Shown: positions 54,670 through 62,167 of the stretch, one piece after another
Layout: the number at the start of each line of letters is the position of its first letter
Numbering within the stretch: the first letter of the stretch is position 1
Assembly: GCF_001273755.1 (NCBI RefSeq)
Contig: NZ_LGYA01000001.1
Span: 3,904,730-3,968,729 of the forward strand
Length of the DNA: 64,000 bases
Direction of reading: 5' to 3'
From: Peribacillus butanolivorans
Lineage (GTDB): Bacteria; Bacillota; Bacilli; Bacillales; DSM-1321
Position numbers and translations under genes: made by a program
Notes under the pieces: generated by a model
The model's input: only the letters and a program-made list of their open reading frames with translations
Databases searched by the model: none
What the model was told of the DNA's origin: nothing

Positions 54670-54693
54670 GTAATACGATGTACATCGTATTAC
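54670..54693. promoter_or_regulatory. PadR operator (24-bp perfect palindrome)
   Basis: Half-site GTAATACGATGT followed directly by its complement ACATCGTATTAC. It lies 31 bases before the PadR start. PadR-type regulators bind ATGT/ACAT palindromes over their own promoter. Confidence 0.75.
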
Positions 54694-54724
54694 ACTAAAG
54701 CAAATGAAAAAAGAAGGTGATTTT

Positions 54725-55045
54725 TTGGATAAAGAATTGATGAAGGGAAGTATTGACCTCCTCCTGCTTTCACTTCTTTCACAAAAAGAGCTGTATGGCT
54801 ATGAAATGACGAAGATTCTAAGGCAAATGAGCGAGGGGCAATACGAAATCAGTGAAGGCACCCTATACCCGGCTCTTAAGCGTCTAGAAAGAAAGGAATT
54901 TATAGAAGGGTATTGGAAAGAGTCCGAGTCCGGACGCAGGAAATATTATCGTATCACAGACAGCGGCCAAACCGAGCTTGAACGTAAACGCAGCAGCTTT
55001 ACCTTCCTTGAAAATTTAGTTCGGAAAAGCGCAGAGGATTTCTGA
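54725..55045 (+). CDS. PadR family regulator
   Basis: 106 residues. PadR winged helix: LLLLSLLSQKELYGYEMTKI, EISEGTLYPALKRLERKEFI, RRKYYRITDSGQTELE. The TTG start (MDKELMKGSID) has GAAGGTGA at five bases; the ATG at 54704 has no site. Its stop overlaps the start of the next gene by one base. First gene of a three-gene operon, with a perfect palindrome upstream for autoregulation. Confidence 0.9.
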   Translation: MDKELMKGSIDLLLLSLLSQKELYGYEMTKILRQMSEGQYEISEGTLYPALKRLERKEFIEGYWKESESGRRKYYRITDSGQTELERKRSSFTFLENLVRKSAEDF

Positions 55046-55908
55046 TGAAAACAGCATTTGAAAGGTATGTAAAAAAAATAGTCAACCAAACCGATTGTAC
55101 CAAGGAAGAAAAAGAAGATATGTTTGAAGAACTGCTTCTCCATCTGGAGTTGAGCCGGGATGATTTAATAAAGCAGGGGAAGACCCCAAAAGAAGCCGAG
55201 AAAATGGCATTAATCCTTTTTGGCGACGAATGGGAAATCGGCAGTCAAATTCAGCAGGCCATTTTTCCATACCGAAAAGAGCTTATGCTGACTTTATCCA
55301 TTGTTTCAATTCTTTTTACGTTTTCGGTGTATGCGCTGCAACTTTTCCAAGAAGGAGATGCTTACATCGGCTGGCTTCTTTTTTCGATACTGACTAGTGC
55401 AACTTTACTCTCTCTTACACTTAACCTCCTAGTCTCTATCAACCGGAAAATCATGGTCAACACCGTGTTAGTGACCCATGCCCTTGTCTATATATATGGA
55501 TGGGGAATCGCGTCCGCCCTTGACTTTACATTATTTCCTTTATTCAGCCTGATTATGGCAGCGATTCTCCTACTATCCCTTTACCTCATTTACAAAACAG
55601 CCTTGGTTCTTCCAGGATATAGTGGAAAGAATTTAAAAAAAGCAAAACTCCTGCACATTTTCAATATTACACTCGGCATCCTGATTTTGTCAGTTACCTT
55701 ATTTTTCTTATATGCTTTTTTAATCTTCTCAAGTGAAGTCCAGCCGTTTATGCTATTATTTTTCATCCCGACTGTCTTATGGATTTCGTTATATATCCTA
55801 CAGATTAAACTGTTAAAAAAGAAGCCTACGGCATCAAATATATGTGCTGTTCTACAGGTATTACTTGTTCTAGCAATTATTTTTACGATGATGATACTCT
55901 ACCGTTAA
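55045..55908 (+). CDS. Membrane protein with HAAS-type N-terminal domain
   Basis: 287 residues. The first 75 form a helical, cytoplasmic HAAS-like (permease prefix) domain: EEKEDMFEELLLHLELSRDD and GKTPKEAEKMALILFGDEW. After that come about six helices. In PadR operons such proteins act with the regulator in signalling or envelope stress; the exact role is unknown. Coupled to padR by one-base overlap (TGATG). Confidence 0.8.
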   Translation: MKTAFERYVKKIVNQTDCTKEEKEDMFEELLLHLELSRDDLIKQGKTPKEAEKMALILFGDEWEIGSQIQQAIFPYRKELMLTLSIVSILFTFSVYALQLFQEGDAYIGWLLFSILTSATLLSLTLNLLVSINRKIMVNTVLVTHALVYIYGWGIASALDFTLFPLFSLIMAAILLLSLYLIYKTALVLPGYSGKNLKKAKLLHIFNITLGILILSVTLFFLYAFLIFSSEVQPFMLLFFIPTVLWISLYILQIKLLKKKPTASNICAVLQVLLVLAIIFTMMILYR

Positions 55909-55920
55909 GGAGTCCTTCAA

Positions 55921-56952
55921 ATGAAAAAGAAGCACATCTATCTCATTCTGACCACGCTTGCGATTGTGACTGTCCTGTTTGTCATCGCCGGCTTGGTCTT
56001 TAAAAAAGAAGAAAATGAAAAGCAGCAGGGCTTAACCAATCAATACGACGTATCCACTCAAGGTACAATTGCATACGTCACACACTTTAAGGGAAAGCCA
56101 CAATTAAAACTCTATAATCCTACATTATCCGTTGAAGAAAAAGTCCTTGAATTGAGCAACGATGAACAAATCCTCGACCCGACTTATTCCTACAATGGAA
56201 ATATGCTTGCCTTTATTGTAGCTAAAAAAAACCAAGAAGAAGATTCAACTAGTTCCATTCAGCTTCTTGATTTGAAATCACAGAAAATCAGTGAATTATT
56301 CAAAGCAGACTTCCTGATCACAGAACTCGATTTCACAAAAAGCGGCCGCTCTCTCTTTTATATTGGAGCCGGTTCGTTTAAAAACTATTCGCCGATCACG
56401 GGTCCCCGTCCTCACGATCTCGATATTTATGAATTTGATATAGAAAAAAAAGAGTCCACCCAACTGACCTCTTTTAAGAAATATGGTCTTAGTTCCCTAA
56501 ATGTCACCACTGATGGAAAAGCCGCTTATTATCAAACCGATGATGATGCGGATGCTAAAACGGCTGATGAGATTTTCGAAACGCATCAACGGATTTTCAA
56601 AGTGAAATTTGACCAAACAGGTATCGAAACCGTCACAGACTCTAAACGTGATGTCGATATTTTTGATTTCACAATTACCCCGGATGAAAAAACGATGATT
56701 TTCCAGTCCATCTCCAACGAGCAATCAGGTAGTACCTATATTTATGAGCTTTATAGCTATGACCTCAAAACCAAGACCGAAAAGCAGCTGACCCATCTTC
56801 AAGAATACACAGATCGCCCAGTCATCAGCAGCGATACAAAAACGGTCTATTTTATGGTAGATAAGAAATTCGGCAAAAGCGATCCACAGTATCATCTATA
56901 TAAAGTGGGGATTGATGGAGACAACCCGGAAGAAATTTTGTTACCTAATTAA
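55921..56952 (+). CDS. Membrane-anchored TolB-like beta-propeller protein
   Basis: 343 residues. N-terminal helix (5-27) anchors it; the remainder has repeated four-strand blades: GTIAYVTHFKGKPQLKLYNP, YSYNGNMLAFIVAKK, FTKSGRSLFYIGAG, TTDGKAAYYQTD, TPDEKTMIFQSIS, SSDTKTVYFMVD. This is the WD40/TolB-like pattern. Extracytoplasmic, probably a ligand- or protein-binding module. Last gene of the PadR operon; 12 bases after the membrane gene. Confidence 0.82.
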   Translation: MKKKHIYLILTTLAIVTVLFVIAGLVFKKEENEKQQGLTNQYDVSTQGTIAYVTHFKGKPQLKLYNPTLSVEEKVLELSNDEQILDPTYSYNGNMLAFIVAKKNQEEDSTSSIQLLDLKSQKISELFKADFLITELDFTKSGRSLFYIGAGSFKNYSPITGPRPHDLDIYEFDIEKKESTQLTSFKKYGLSSLNVTTDGKAAYYQTDDDADAKTADEIFETHQRIFKVKFDQTGIETVTDSKRDVDIFDFTITPDEKTMIFQSISNEQSGSTYIYELYSYDLKTKTEKQLTHLQEYTDRPVISSDTKTVYFMVDKKFGKSDPQYHLYKVGIDGDNPEEILLPN

Positions 56953-56956
56953 TAAG

Positions 56957-57001
56957 AAAGGCTTCCGACACCAATTATTGACGGTGCCGGAAGCTTTTTT
57001 T
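56957..57001 (+). terminator. Terminator of the PadR operon
   Basis: GCTTCCG-a-CACC pairs with GGTG-c-CGGAAGC, then TTTTTTT. The second repeat array begins directly after it. Confidence 0.88.
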
Positions 57002-57005
57002 ATGG

Positions 57006-57814
57006 GGTTACTCGTGAGTTTGGCTGGTTTACTCGTGAATTATCACGATTTACTCGTGAGTTTCTGGCTTACTCGTGAATTTTCACGATTTACTCGTAAG
57101 TTTGGCTGATTTACTCGTGAGTTTTCACGATTTACTCGTGAGTTTCTGGTTTACTCGTGAATTTTCACGATTTACTCGTGAGTTTCTGGCTTACTCGTGA
57201 ATTTTCACGATTTACTCGTAAGTTTGGCTGATTTACTCGTGAGTTTTCACGATTTACTCGTGAGTTTCTGGTTTACTCGTGAATTTTCACGATTTACTCG
57301 TGAGTTTCTGGCTTACTCGTGAATTTTCACGATTTACTCGTAAGTTTGGCTGATTTACTCGTGAGTTTTCACGATTTACTCGTGAGTTTCTGGTTTACTC
57401 GTGAATTTTCACGATTTACTCGTGAGTTTCTGGCTTACTCGTGAATTTTCACGATTTACTCGTAAGTTTGGCTGATTTACTCGTGAGTTTTCACGATTTA
57501 CTCGTGAGTTTCTGGTTTACTCGTGAATTTTCACGATTTACTCGTGAGTTTCTGGCTTACTCGTGAATTTTCACGATTTACTCGTAAGTTTGGCTGATTT
57601 ACTCGTGAGTTTTCACGATTTACTCGTGAGTTTCTGGTTTACTCGTGAATTTTCACGATTTACTCGTGAGTTTGGCTGATTTACTCGTGAATTTTCACGA
57701 TTTACTCGTGAGTTTCTGGTTTACTCGTGAGTTTTCACGATTTACTCGTGAGTTTGGCTGGTTTACTCGTGAGTTTTCACGATTTACTCGTGAGTTTTCA
57801 CGATTTACTCGCGA
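57006..57814. repeat. Intergenic tandem array, 19-21 bp unit in 122-bp higher-order repeats
   Basis: Units start TTTACTCGTGA and end in TTTTCACGA (21), TTTGGCTGA (21) or TTTCTGG (19). The variant ACTCGTAAG recurs at 57092, 57214, 57336, 57458 and 57580, exactly 122 bp apart, so six units form one higher-order repeat. CGTGAA-TT-TTCACG within units can form a hairpin. No spacers and no constant coding frame. Confidence 0.95.
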
Positions 57815-57834
57815 ACCTATAATTCACACAAAAA

Positions 57835-57858
57835 AAAAGAACCAAATTTGGTTCTTCC
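57835..57858 (-). terminator. Rho-independent terminator
   Basis: AAGAACCAAATTTGGTTCTT palindrome followed by T-run on the minus strand; ends the small Cys-containing gene. Confidence 0.65.
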
Positions 57859-57891
57859 TTCTCGACTTATACAGATCGTTTCCTATTTATA

Positions 57892-58047
57892 TTAATGTTT
57901 ACGTTTCTCATGATTGTCTATTCCCTTATGCTTCCGATAATTGGCGCAGGAGAGCTTCATACAGTCTCCTTGGACATCCGGACCATATTTTTCACGAAAA
58001 GCTTCCAGGCAATAGCATCTATCTTCTTCCTTTTTTGGTCCATCCAT
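57892..58047 (-). CDS. Small Cys-containing protein
   Basis: 51 residues. MDGPKKEEDRCYCLEAFREK then YGPDVQGDCMKLSCANYRKH with CxC and C-x4-C pairs, and a His/Lys-rich tail. The cysteine and histidine spacing suggests a small metal site. ATG after GGAGGG (ten bases). Lies 21 bases downstream of the queuosine precursor transporter on the same strand. Not recognised. Confidence 0.7.
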   Translation of the reverse strand: MDGPKKEEDRCYCLEAFREKYGPDVQGDCMKLSCANYRKHKGIDNHEKRKH

Positions 58048-58068
58048 TGAGTGCTTCCCTCCTACTAT

Positions 58069-58611
58069 TTAACCGGAGATAACGCGCTTCTCCAGTCTTA
58101 CATTGATTCGGCCCAACAGCGCGGCACCGATTGACTGAATGACTGTTTTAACAATGATTTGGCCAAAAATCGCAGCGGGGACGGCTTCCCATGGCAGAAC
58201 GTTGGCACCCAGTGGGCTAAGTCCAATCACAACAAATATCACCGAATCGAAAAATCCTCCGACAATCCCGCTGTAAAATACTCTCCAACTCATCGGAAGT
58301 TTTAACCGGGTATATATTTCAGTATCAGCTGTTTCTGCCACCACGAACGATAGTGCGGAAGCAAACACAATTAATAGGGTATCTCCTAATAAAAATGATA
58401 CGCACGCTGATAAAATTAGTGCCGTGACAATGCACACATACGTCTTCACTCTGCCAAATTTATTCTGAACTAGATCCCGAAAGATAAAGGTTCCCCCGAT
58501 TAGTAATGTCCCCATCGGAATAATAAACACACCAAGCTGTAATGGTGCAAAAGCTGCTGTAACCACATTCGCGGTGACAATGGACACTAAATACAATATA
58601 ATTCTTAACAT
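58069..58611 (-). CDS. Queuosine precursor transporter (VUT/YhhQ family)
   Basis: 180 residues with about six helices. MLRIILYLVSIVTANVVTAA, PMGTLLIGGTFIFRDLVQNK, ETADTEIYTRLKLPMSWRVF and GFFDSVIFVVIG are family (COG1738) blocks. Imports queuosine precursors such as preQ0/preQ1. The preQ1-I riboswitch at 58667-58701 directly upstream supports this substrate. ATG eight bases after GGAGA. Confidence 0.9.
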   Translation of the reverse strand: MLRIILYLVSIVTANVVTAAFAPLQLGVFIIPMGTLLIGGTFIFRDLVQNKFGRVKTYVCIVTALILSACVSFLLGDTLLIVFASALSFVVAETADTEIYTRLKLPMSWRVFYSGIVGGFFDSVIFVVIGLSPLGANVLPWEAVPAAIFGQIIVKTVIQSIGAALLGRINVRLEKRVISG

Positions 58612-58630
58612 TTCTTACATTCTCCTTATA

Positions 58631-58663
58631 CAGAAAAAACAGCACCCTAAGAAAGAGCACTGT
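58631..58663 (-). terminator. Expression-platform terminator of preQ1 riboswitch 1
   Basis: ACAGTGC pairs with GTGCTGT (two G-T pairs), followed by TTTTTT on the minus strand. It overlaps the tail of the aptamer, so ligand binding should favour termination. Confidence 0.75.
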
Positions 58664-58666
58664 TCT

Positions 58667-58701
58667 TCTTAGTTTTTTTGAGAGGGTAGCTAGAACCTCT
58701 T
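58667..58701 (-). promoter_or_regulatory. preQ1-I riboswitch aptamer 1
   Basis: AGAGGTTCTAGCTACCCTCT then CAAAAAAACTAAG: stem AGAGG/CCTCT, the CUA binding loop, and the A-rich tail that forms the pseudoknot. Same words as the known preQ1 class I consensus. Controls the precursor transporter downstream. Confidence 0.92.
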
Positions 58702-58929
58702 CCGCATGAGCGGATTATCTTTTTCCTAATTTATCGTAGCTTGAAAACGAATGGAAATCAAGAAGTTTCCACATTACCTATTTCTAAAACGAATTCAGTA
58801 AATACTTTATTAATAATTAGACTTATGGCTGATGTTTCGAATTTTGTTACTACATATGTGAATTGGAGTAGATCCTGTTAAATCATTTTATTCTAATATT
58901 TGACAATTACAAAACACTGCTATATGATG

Positions 58930-58950
58930 TTATTAACCACTGGTCAATAA
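58930..58950. promoter_or_regulatory. TetR operator copy 1
   Basis: TTATTAACCACTGGTCAATA(A), a 10-1-10 palindrome with one mismatch, 17 bases before the TetR start; the same word recurs before the DUF4260 gene. Confidence 0.7.
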
Positions 58951-58966
58951 CTATGGAGGTGATACT

Positions 58967-59536
58967 ATGTCCCCAAGGAAATCAGAAGGAAAAGAATTAT
59001 CTAAGGAAATGGTATTGAATGAAGCCCGGAAACTTTTTGCATCCGTTGGGTATTCAAAAGTTTCAATGCGGCAATTAGCTAAAACATTAGATTGTAGTCA
59101 TGGCGCCATTTATTATCATTTTAAAAATAAGGCCGAAATATTTTATAGTTTGGTAAAAACGGATTTTTCTCTATTGAATAATAAAATAGATGATATCATC
59201 CTAACTGAAAATAATGCTTCTCAAAAAATAGAGAAGATATTACTATGCTTTATAGAGTTTGGGTTAACCCAGCAAAATCATTATGCAATCATGTTTTTAT
59301 CTAAAGAAAAAGAAATTCAACATTTACTTCAACTTGATTCTAATAAAACATATGAAAAACTAATCAGTTCTCTGACTGACCTTACAGAAAATAAACTAAA
59401 CCCCGCATCAATATGGTCTATTTTCCTTTCGCTCCACGGCTTTATAACTTTTTATATTAATACACAACTTTCATATCAGGATGTAAAAAGCTTAGCTAAT
59501 TTTCACGTTAAAAATATTATGAAGAGTATTGAATAA
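58967..59536 (+). CDS. TetR family regulator
   Basis: 189 residues. Helix-turn-helix about 18-60 (EARKLFASVGYSKVSMRQLA, DCSHGAIYYHFKNKAEIF) and a WHG-type C-terminal domain. GGAGGTGA precedes the ATG. Its palindrome lies upstream of itself and again before the next gene, so it probably represses both. Ligand unknown. Confidence 0.92.
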   Translation: MSPRKSEGKELSKEMVLNEARKLFASVGYSKVSMRQLAKTLDCSHGAIYYHFKNKAEIFYSLVKTDFSLLNNKIDDIILTENNASQKIEKILLCFIEFGLTQQNHYAIMFLSKEKEIQHLLQLDSNKTYEKLISSLTDLTENKLNPASIWSIFLSLHGFITFYINTQLSYQDVKSLANFHVKNIMKSIE

Positions 59537-59550
59537 TTTTTTTCACATTC

Positions 59551-59569
59551 ATTGACCAATGGTTAATAA
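59551..59569. promoter_or_regulatory. TetR operator copy 2
   Basis: ATTGACCAATGGTTAATAA, the same palindrome type as at 58930-58950 (read from the other side), just before the DUF4260 ribosome site. Confidence 0.7.
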
Positions 59570-59587
59570 AGAATAGGAGGCTTAAAT

Positions 59588-59935
59588 ATGGTGAAAAAAT
59601 TAATACATTCTGAAGGGCTTATGGTTCTTATAGCGATAATTTATATCTATTCAATAAATGAATTTAGCTGGTGGATTTTCCTTTTATTACTATTAACACC
59701 TGACATTTCTATGTTAGCCTATCTAATCAATAATCAAATTGGTGCCAAGGTTTATAACTTGTTTCATACTTATACAATATCAATACTCGTCATTTTGCTA
59801 GCTGTTTCTCTAAGCCAGGATACAATTTTAATGGTAGGTTTAATTTGGACGGCTCATATTGGAATGGATCGTTTTTTAGGATATGGCCTTAAATACACAA
59901 CGGCTTTCAAGGCTACACACATTCAAGAGGTATAA
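59588..59935 (+). CDS. DUF4260 membrane protein
   Basis: 115 residues with four helices. LLTPDISMLAYLINNQIGAK and the C-terminal WTAHIGMDRFLGYGLKY are the DUF4260 signature. Function unknown. AATAGGAGG precedes the ATG. The TetR gene and its operator are directly upstream, so it is likely the regulated target. Confidence 0.9.
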   Translation: MVKKLIHSEGLMVLIAIIYIYSINEFSWWIFLLLLLTPDISMLAYLINNQIGAKVYNLFHTYTISILVILLAVSLSQDTILMVGLIWTAHIGMDRFLGYGLKYTTAFKATHIQEV

Positions 59936-59967
59936 TCAGTGGTATTTAGCTTATTGTCCGCATAAAA

Positions 59968-60002
59968 AAGCAGTGTGATTGATCTTGCGCATCACACTGC
60001 TT
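59968..60002. terminator. Bidirectional terminator
   Basis: A perfect 12-bp stem (AAGCAGTGTGAT/ATCACACTGCTT), T-rich on both sides, between the convergent DUF4260 and queE genes. Confidence 0.8.
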
Positions 60003-60016
60003 CTTCCTCTCTTACT

Positions 60017-60745
60017 TTACACTCCCCGCTTATTTCCCCATATATACGTATGCAGCTGCGGCAGCACTTTCACATTTCTAAGTTCATCATCAGCTATTAC
60101 TTTATCAATTAGCTCTTCATATTTTTTCAAAAGTCCGCTAATCAGCTGTTGATCATTAGCCGTCCTGCTGTCATCATTGCCAACCTGCAAATAAAAAGGA
60201 ATATCCGGGTACCGGAAATGTACGTTTTTGGCATACTGATAATCTTCATCATCAAAGACTACAACCTTCAACGAGACATGATTATCGGGATTTCGATTGG
60301 CAAGATTAGATATTATTCGATCAAGCACCTCAAAGTCCGTGTTCATCCTAGAACTCGGCGGCTTAGGTGAAATAGTCAGTTCATCAATATCGAGAAACCA
60401 ATCCTGCCAACGGCTTCCCTGTGTTTCCACGCCGATTTTCATTCCATTATCTTTTAAAATTGCTATCAAGCCATCTAGATTTTTCAGCAGTGCTGGATTT
60501 CCACCTGATATTGTAACGAAGGAAAAGCCCTCACCGCCAATTCGCTTCAGCTCATTCCATATTTCTTCGGCAGTCATTTGATCTGTATCTTCCTTACCAG
60601 TGCCGTCCCAAGTAAACGCGGAATCACACCAGGCACAAGAATAATCGCATCCTGCCGTCCGAACAAACATGGTCTTTTGTCCGATGACCATGCCCTCCCC
60701 TTGGATTGTCGGACCGAAGATTTCCATAACAGGCAGCTTACTCAC
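60017..60745 (-). CDS. queE: 7-carboxy-7-deazaguanine synthase
   Basis: 242 residues. Radical SAM enzyme turning carboxytetrahydropterin into CDG. Cluster motif C-x3-C-x2-C in AGCDYSCAWCDSAFTW; TISGGNPAL; C-terminal LPQLHTYIWGNKRGV as in B. subtilis QueE. The GTG start at 60745 (MSKLPVMEIFG) gives the family length and overlaps the queD stop by eight bases; longer in-frame starts are disfavoured. Third gene of queC-queD-queE. Confidence 0.93.
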   Translation of the reverse strand: MSKLPVMEIFGPTIQGEGMVIGQKTMFVRTAGCDYSCAWCDSAFTWDGTGKEDTDQMTAEEIWNELKRIGGEGFSFVTISGGNPALLKNLDGLIAILKDNGMKIGVETQGSRWQDWFLDIDELTISPKPPSSRMNTDFEVLDRIISNLANRNPDNHVSLKVVVFDDEDYQYAKNVHFRYPDIPFYLQVGNDDSRTANDQQLISGLLKKYEELIDKVIADDELRNVKVLPQLHTYIWGNKRGV

Positions 60746-61208
60746 TTTCCATCCACTCCCGTCTAGCTTCAGCATAACTCGTCGGCGTTTCATATAGACG
60801 AACAAATTCGACTCTAGCACCCTCATAATTCTTGGTTAAAAGGGCTTCGGCCATTTTTTCATAAATCCAGACAACCATATTTTCAGCTGTTGTATTCATG
60901 AGCGGCAGTGTTTCATTCAAATAACGATGATCAAGGTGTATTTCAATCTCATTTTTCCAAATTTCTTTGATGTCACCAAAATCTATCATCAAACCGCGTG
61001 AATCCGTATATCCGCTCAATCCGAAAATGACCCTATACGTGTGGCCATGTAAGTTCTTGCATTTGCCTTCATAGTCATGAAGATGGTGAGCGGCATCAAA
61101 GGTGAATTCCTTGCTGACCATGACCCGCTTACTTGAGTAGTTTAATTGATTCCGCTGAATATCTTTATCTATTTTTTGAAGCTTATCCACGATAGTAAAA
61201 CCGTACAT
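60738..61208 (-). CDS. queD: 6-carboxy-5,6,7,8-tetrahydropterin synthase
   Basis: 156 residues. T-fold enzyme making CPH4 from dihydroneopterin triphosphate. Zinc histidines in FDAAHHLHDYEGKCKNLHGH (with the catalytic Cys), and LDHRYLNETLPLMNTTAENM plus the C-terminal Glu in VRLYETPTSYAEA. Its ATG overlaps the queC stop (TAATG); AGGTG lies upstream. Feeds QueE. Confidence 0.93.
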   Translation of the reverse strand: MYGFTIVDKLQKIDKDIQRNQLNYSSKRVMVSKEFTFDAAHHLHDYEGKCKNLHGHTYRVIFGLSGYTDSRGLMIDFGDIKEIWKNEIEIHLDHRYLNETLPLMNTTAENMVVWIYEKMAEALLTKNYEGARVEFVRLYETPTSYAEARREWMESE

Positions 61209-61873
61209 TATTTAAGCACCTGCCGTCTGCTTACATAGTCATCCAGCCCTTTTTTCCGAAGCTTACATGCCGGACACTCACCACAGCCGTCGGATATAAT
61301 CCCGTTATAACAAGTCAGAGTCTTCTCACGGACGAAATCAAACGCGCCAAGCTGATCCGCAAGCTCCCATGTTTCCTCTTTATTCAGCCACATAAGCGGC
61401 GTATCAATCACAAATGACTGGTCCATCGACAAATTCAAGGTCACGTTCAACGATTTAATGAATACATCGCGACAGTCTGGATATCCGCTGAAATCCGTCT
61501 CGCAGACACCAGTGACAATATGCTTAGCCCCAATTTGGCTTGCCAATACACCGGCAAACGAAAGGAACAGCAAATTCCGCCCTGGTACAAACGTTGACGG
61601 CAGTTCCCCGTCTTCTCCGTCCTCTACTGCGATATCACTTCGCGTTAACGCATTCGGCGCTAGTTGGTTCAACAGCGACATATCCAGAATATGATGGGTA
61701 ATGCCCAGTTCCTTAGCAATCTTTTGCGCGCATTCGATTTCCAAGCTGTGCCGCTGATTATAATCAAACGTAACCGCTTCTACTTCCTCAAATCGCTCCA
61801 TTGCCCAGAACAAACACGTCGTACTATCCTGTCCCCCGCTAAACACAACCACTGCCTTTTCCTTCTTCATCAT
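61208..61873 (-). CDS. queC: 7-cyano-7-deazaguanine synthase
   Basis: 221 residues. ATP-dependent step that makes preQ0 from CDG. PP-loop [26 protein letters not shown], and the zinc site C-x8-C-x2-C-x2-C in [20 protein letters not shown]. The ATG at 61873 is ten bases after GGAG (ATG at 61870 also possible); the longer frame runs through the riboswitch and is rejected. First gene of the queCDE operon. queF is not in this window. Confidence 0.94.
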   Translation of the reverse strand: MMKKEKAVVVFSGGQDSTTCLFWAMERFEEVEAVTFDYNQRHSLEIECAQKIAKELGITHHILDMSLLNQLAPNALTRSDIAVEDGEDGELPSTFVPGRNLLFLSFAGVLASQIGAKHIVTGVCETDFSGYPDCRDVFIKSLNVTLNLSMDQSFVIDTPLMWLNKEETWELADQLGAFDFVREKTLTCYNGIISDGCGECPACKLRKKGLDDYVSRRQVLK

Positions 61874-61894
61874 TTCTATAAAACTCCTTTTTAC

Positions 61895-61930
61895 GGAAAA
61901 AAACAGCACCCTAAGAATAGAGTACTGTTT
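61895..61930 (-). terminator. Expression-platform terminator of preQ1 riboswitch 2
   Basis: AAACAGTAC pairs with GTGCTGTTT, followed by TTTTTCC on the minus strand, just downstream of the aptamer and ahead of queC. Confidence 0.75.
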
Positions 61931-61933
61931 CTC

Positions 61934-61966
61934 CTTAGTTTTTTTGAGAGGGTAGCTAGAACCTCT
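61934..61966 (-). promoter_or_regulatory. preQ1-I riboswitch aptamer 2
   Basis: The aptamer core is identical to the one at 58667-58701 (AGAGGTTCTAGCTACCCTCT and AAAAAAACTAAG). It controls the queCDE operon, shutting synthesis off when preQ1 is plentiful. Confidence 0.92.
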
Positions 61967-62167
61967 TCCGCCTAGCGGAATATTATATTTTTCCAAATTA
62001 ATAGTAACTTGAATATGAAAAGAAATCAAGAAGTTTATATCAAACTGATTATTAGACGAAATGGTAAAGTTTGTTATACAACATATCTTCCTTTACCTCC
62101 TTAAATATCCTATTATTTTTCCGATAAAAAAGGGTAAACAAAAATATAGCAAAAGGGGTCCATTAAC

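Noticed and set aside
57645..58082. ORFs with repeated EFSRFTRE-like words in the second array (also 56912-57109)
   Set aside because: Translation of the tandem DNA repeat without ribosome sites; one overlaps opposite-strand genes with much better support.
61874..62029. Longer N-terminus of QueC
   Set aside because: It would translate the preQ1 riboswitch and terminator; the ATG after GGAG matches the family start.
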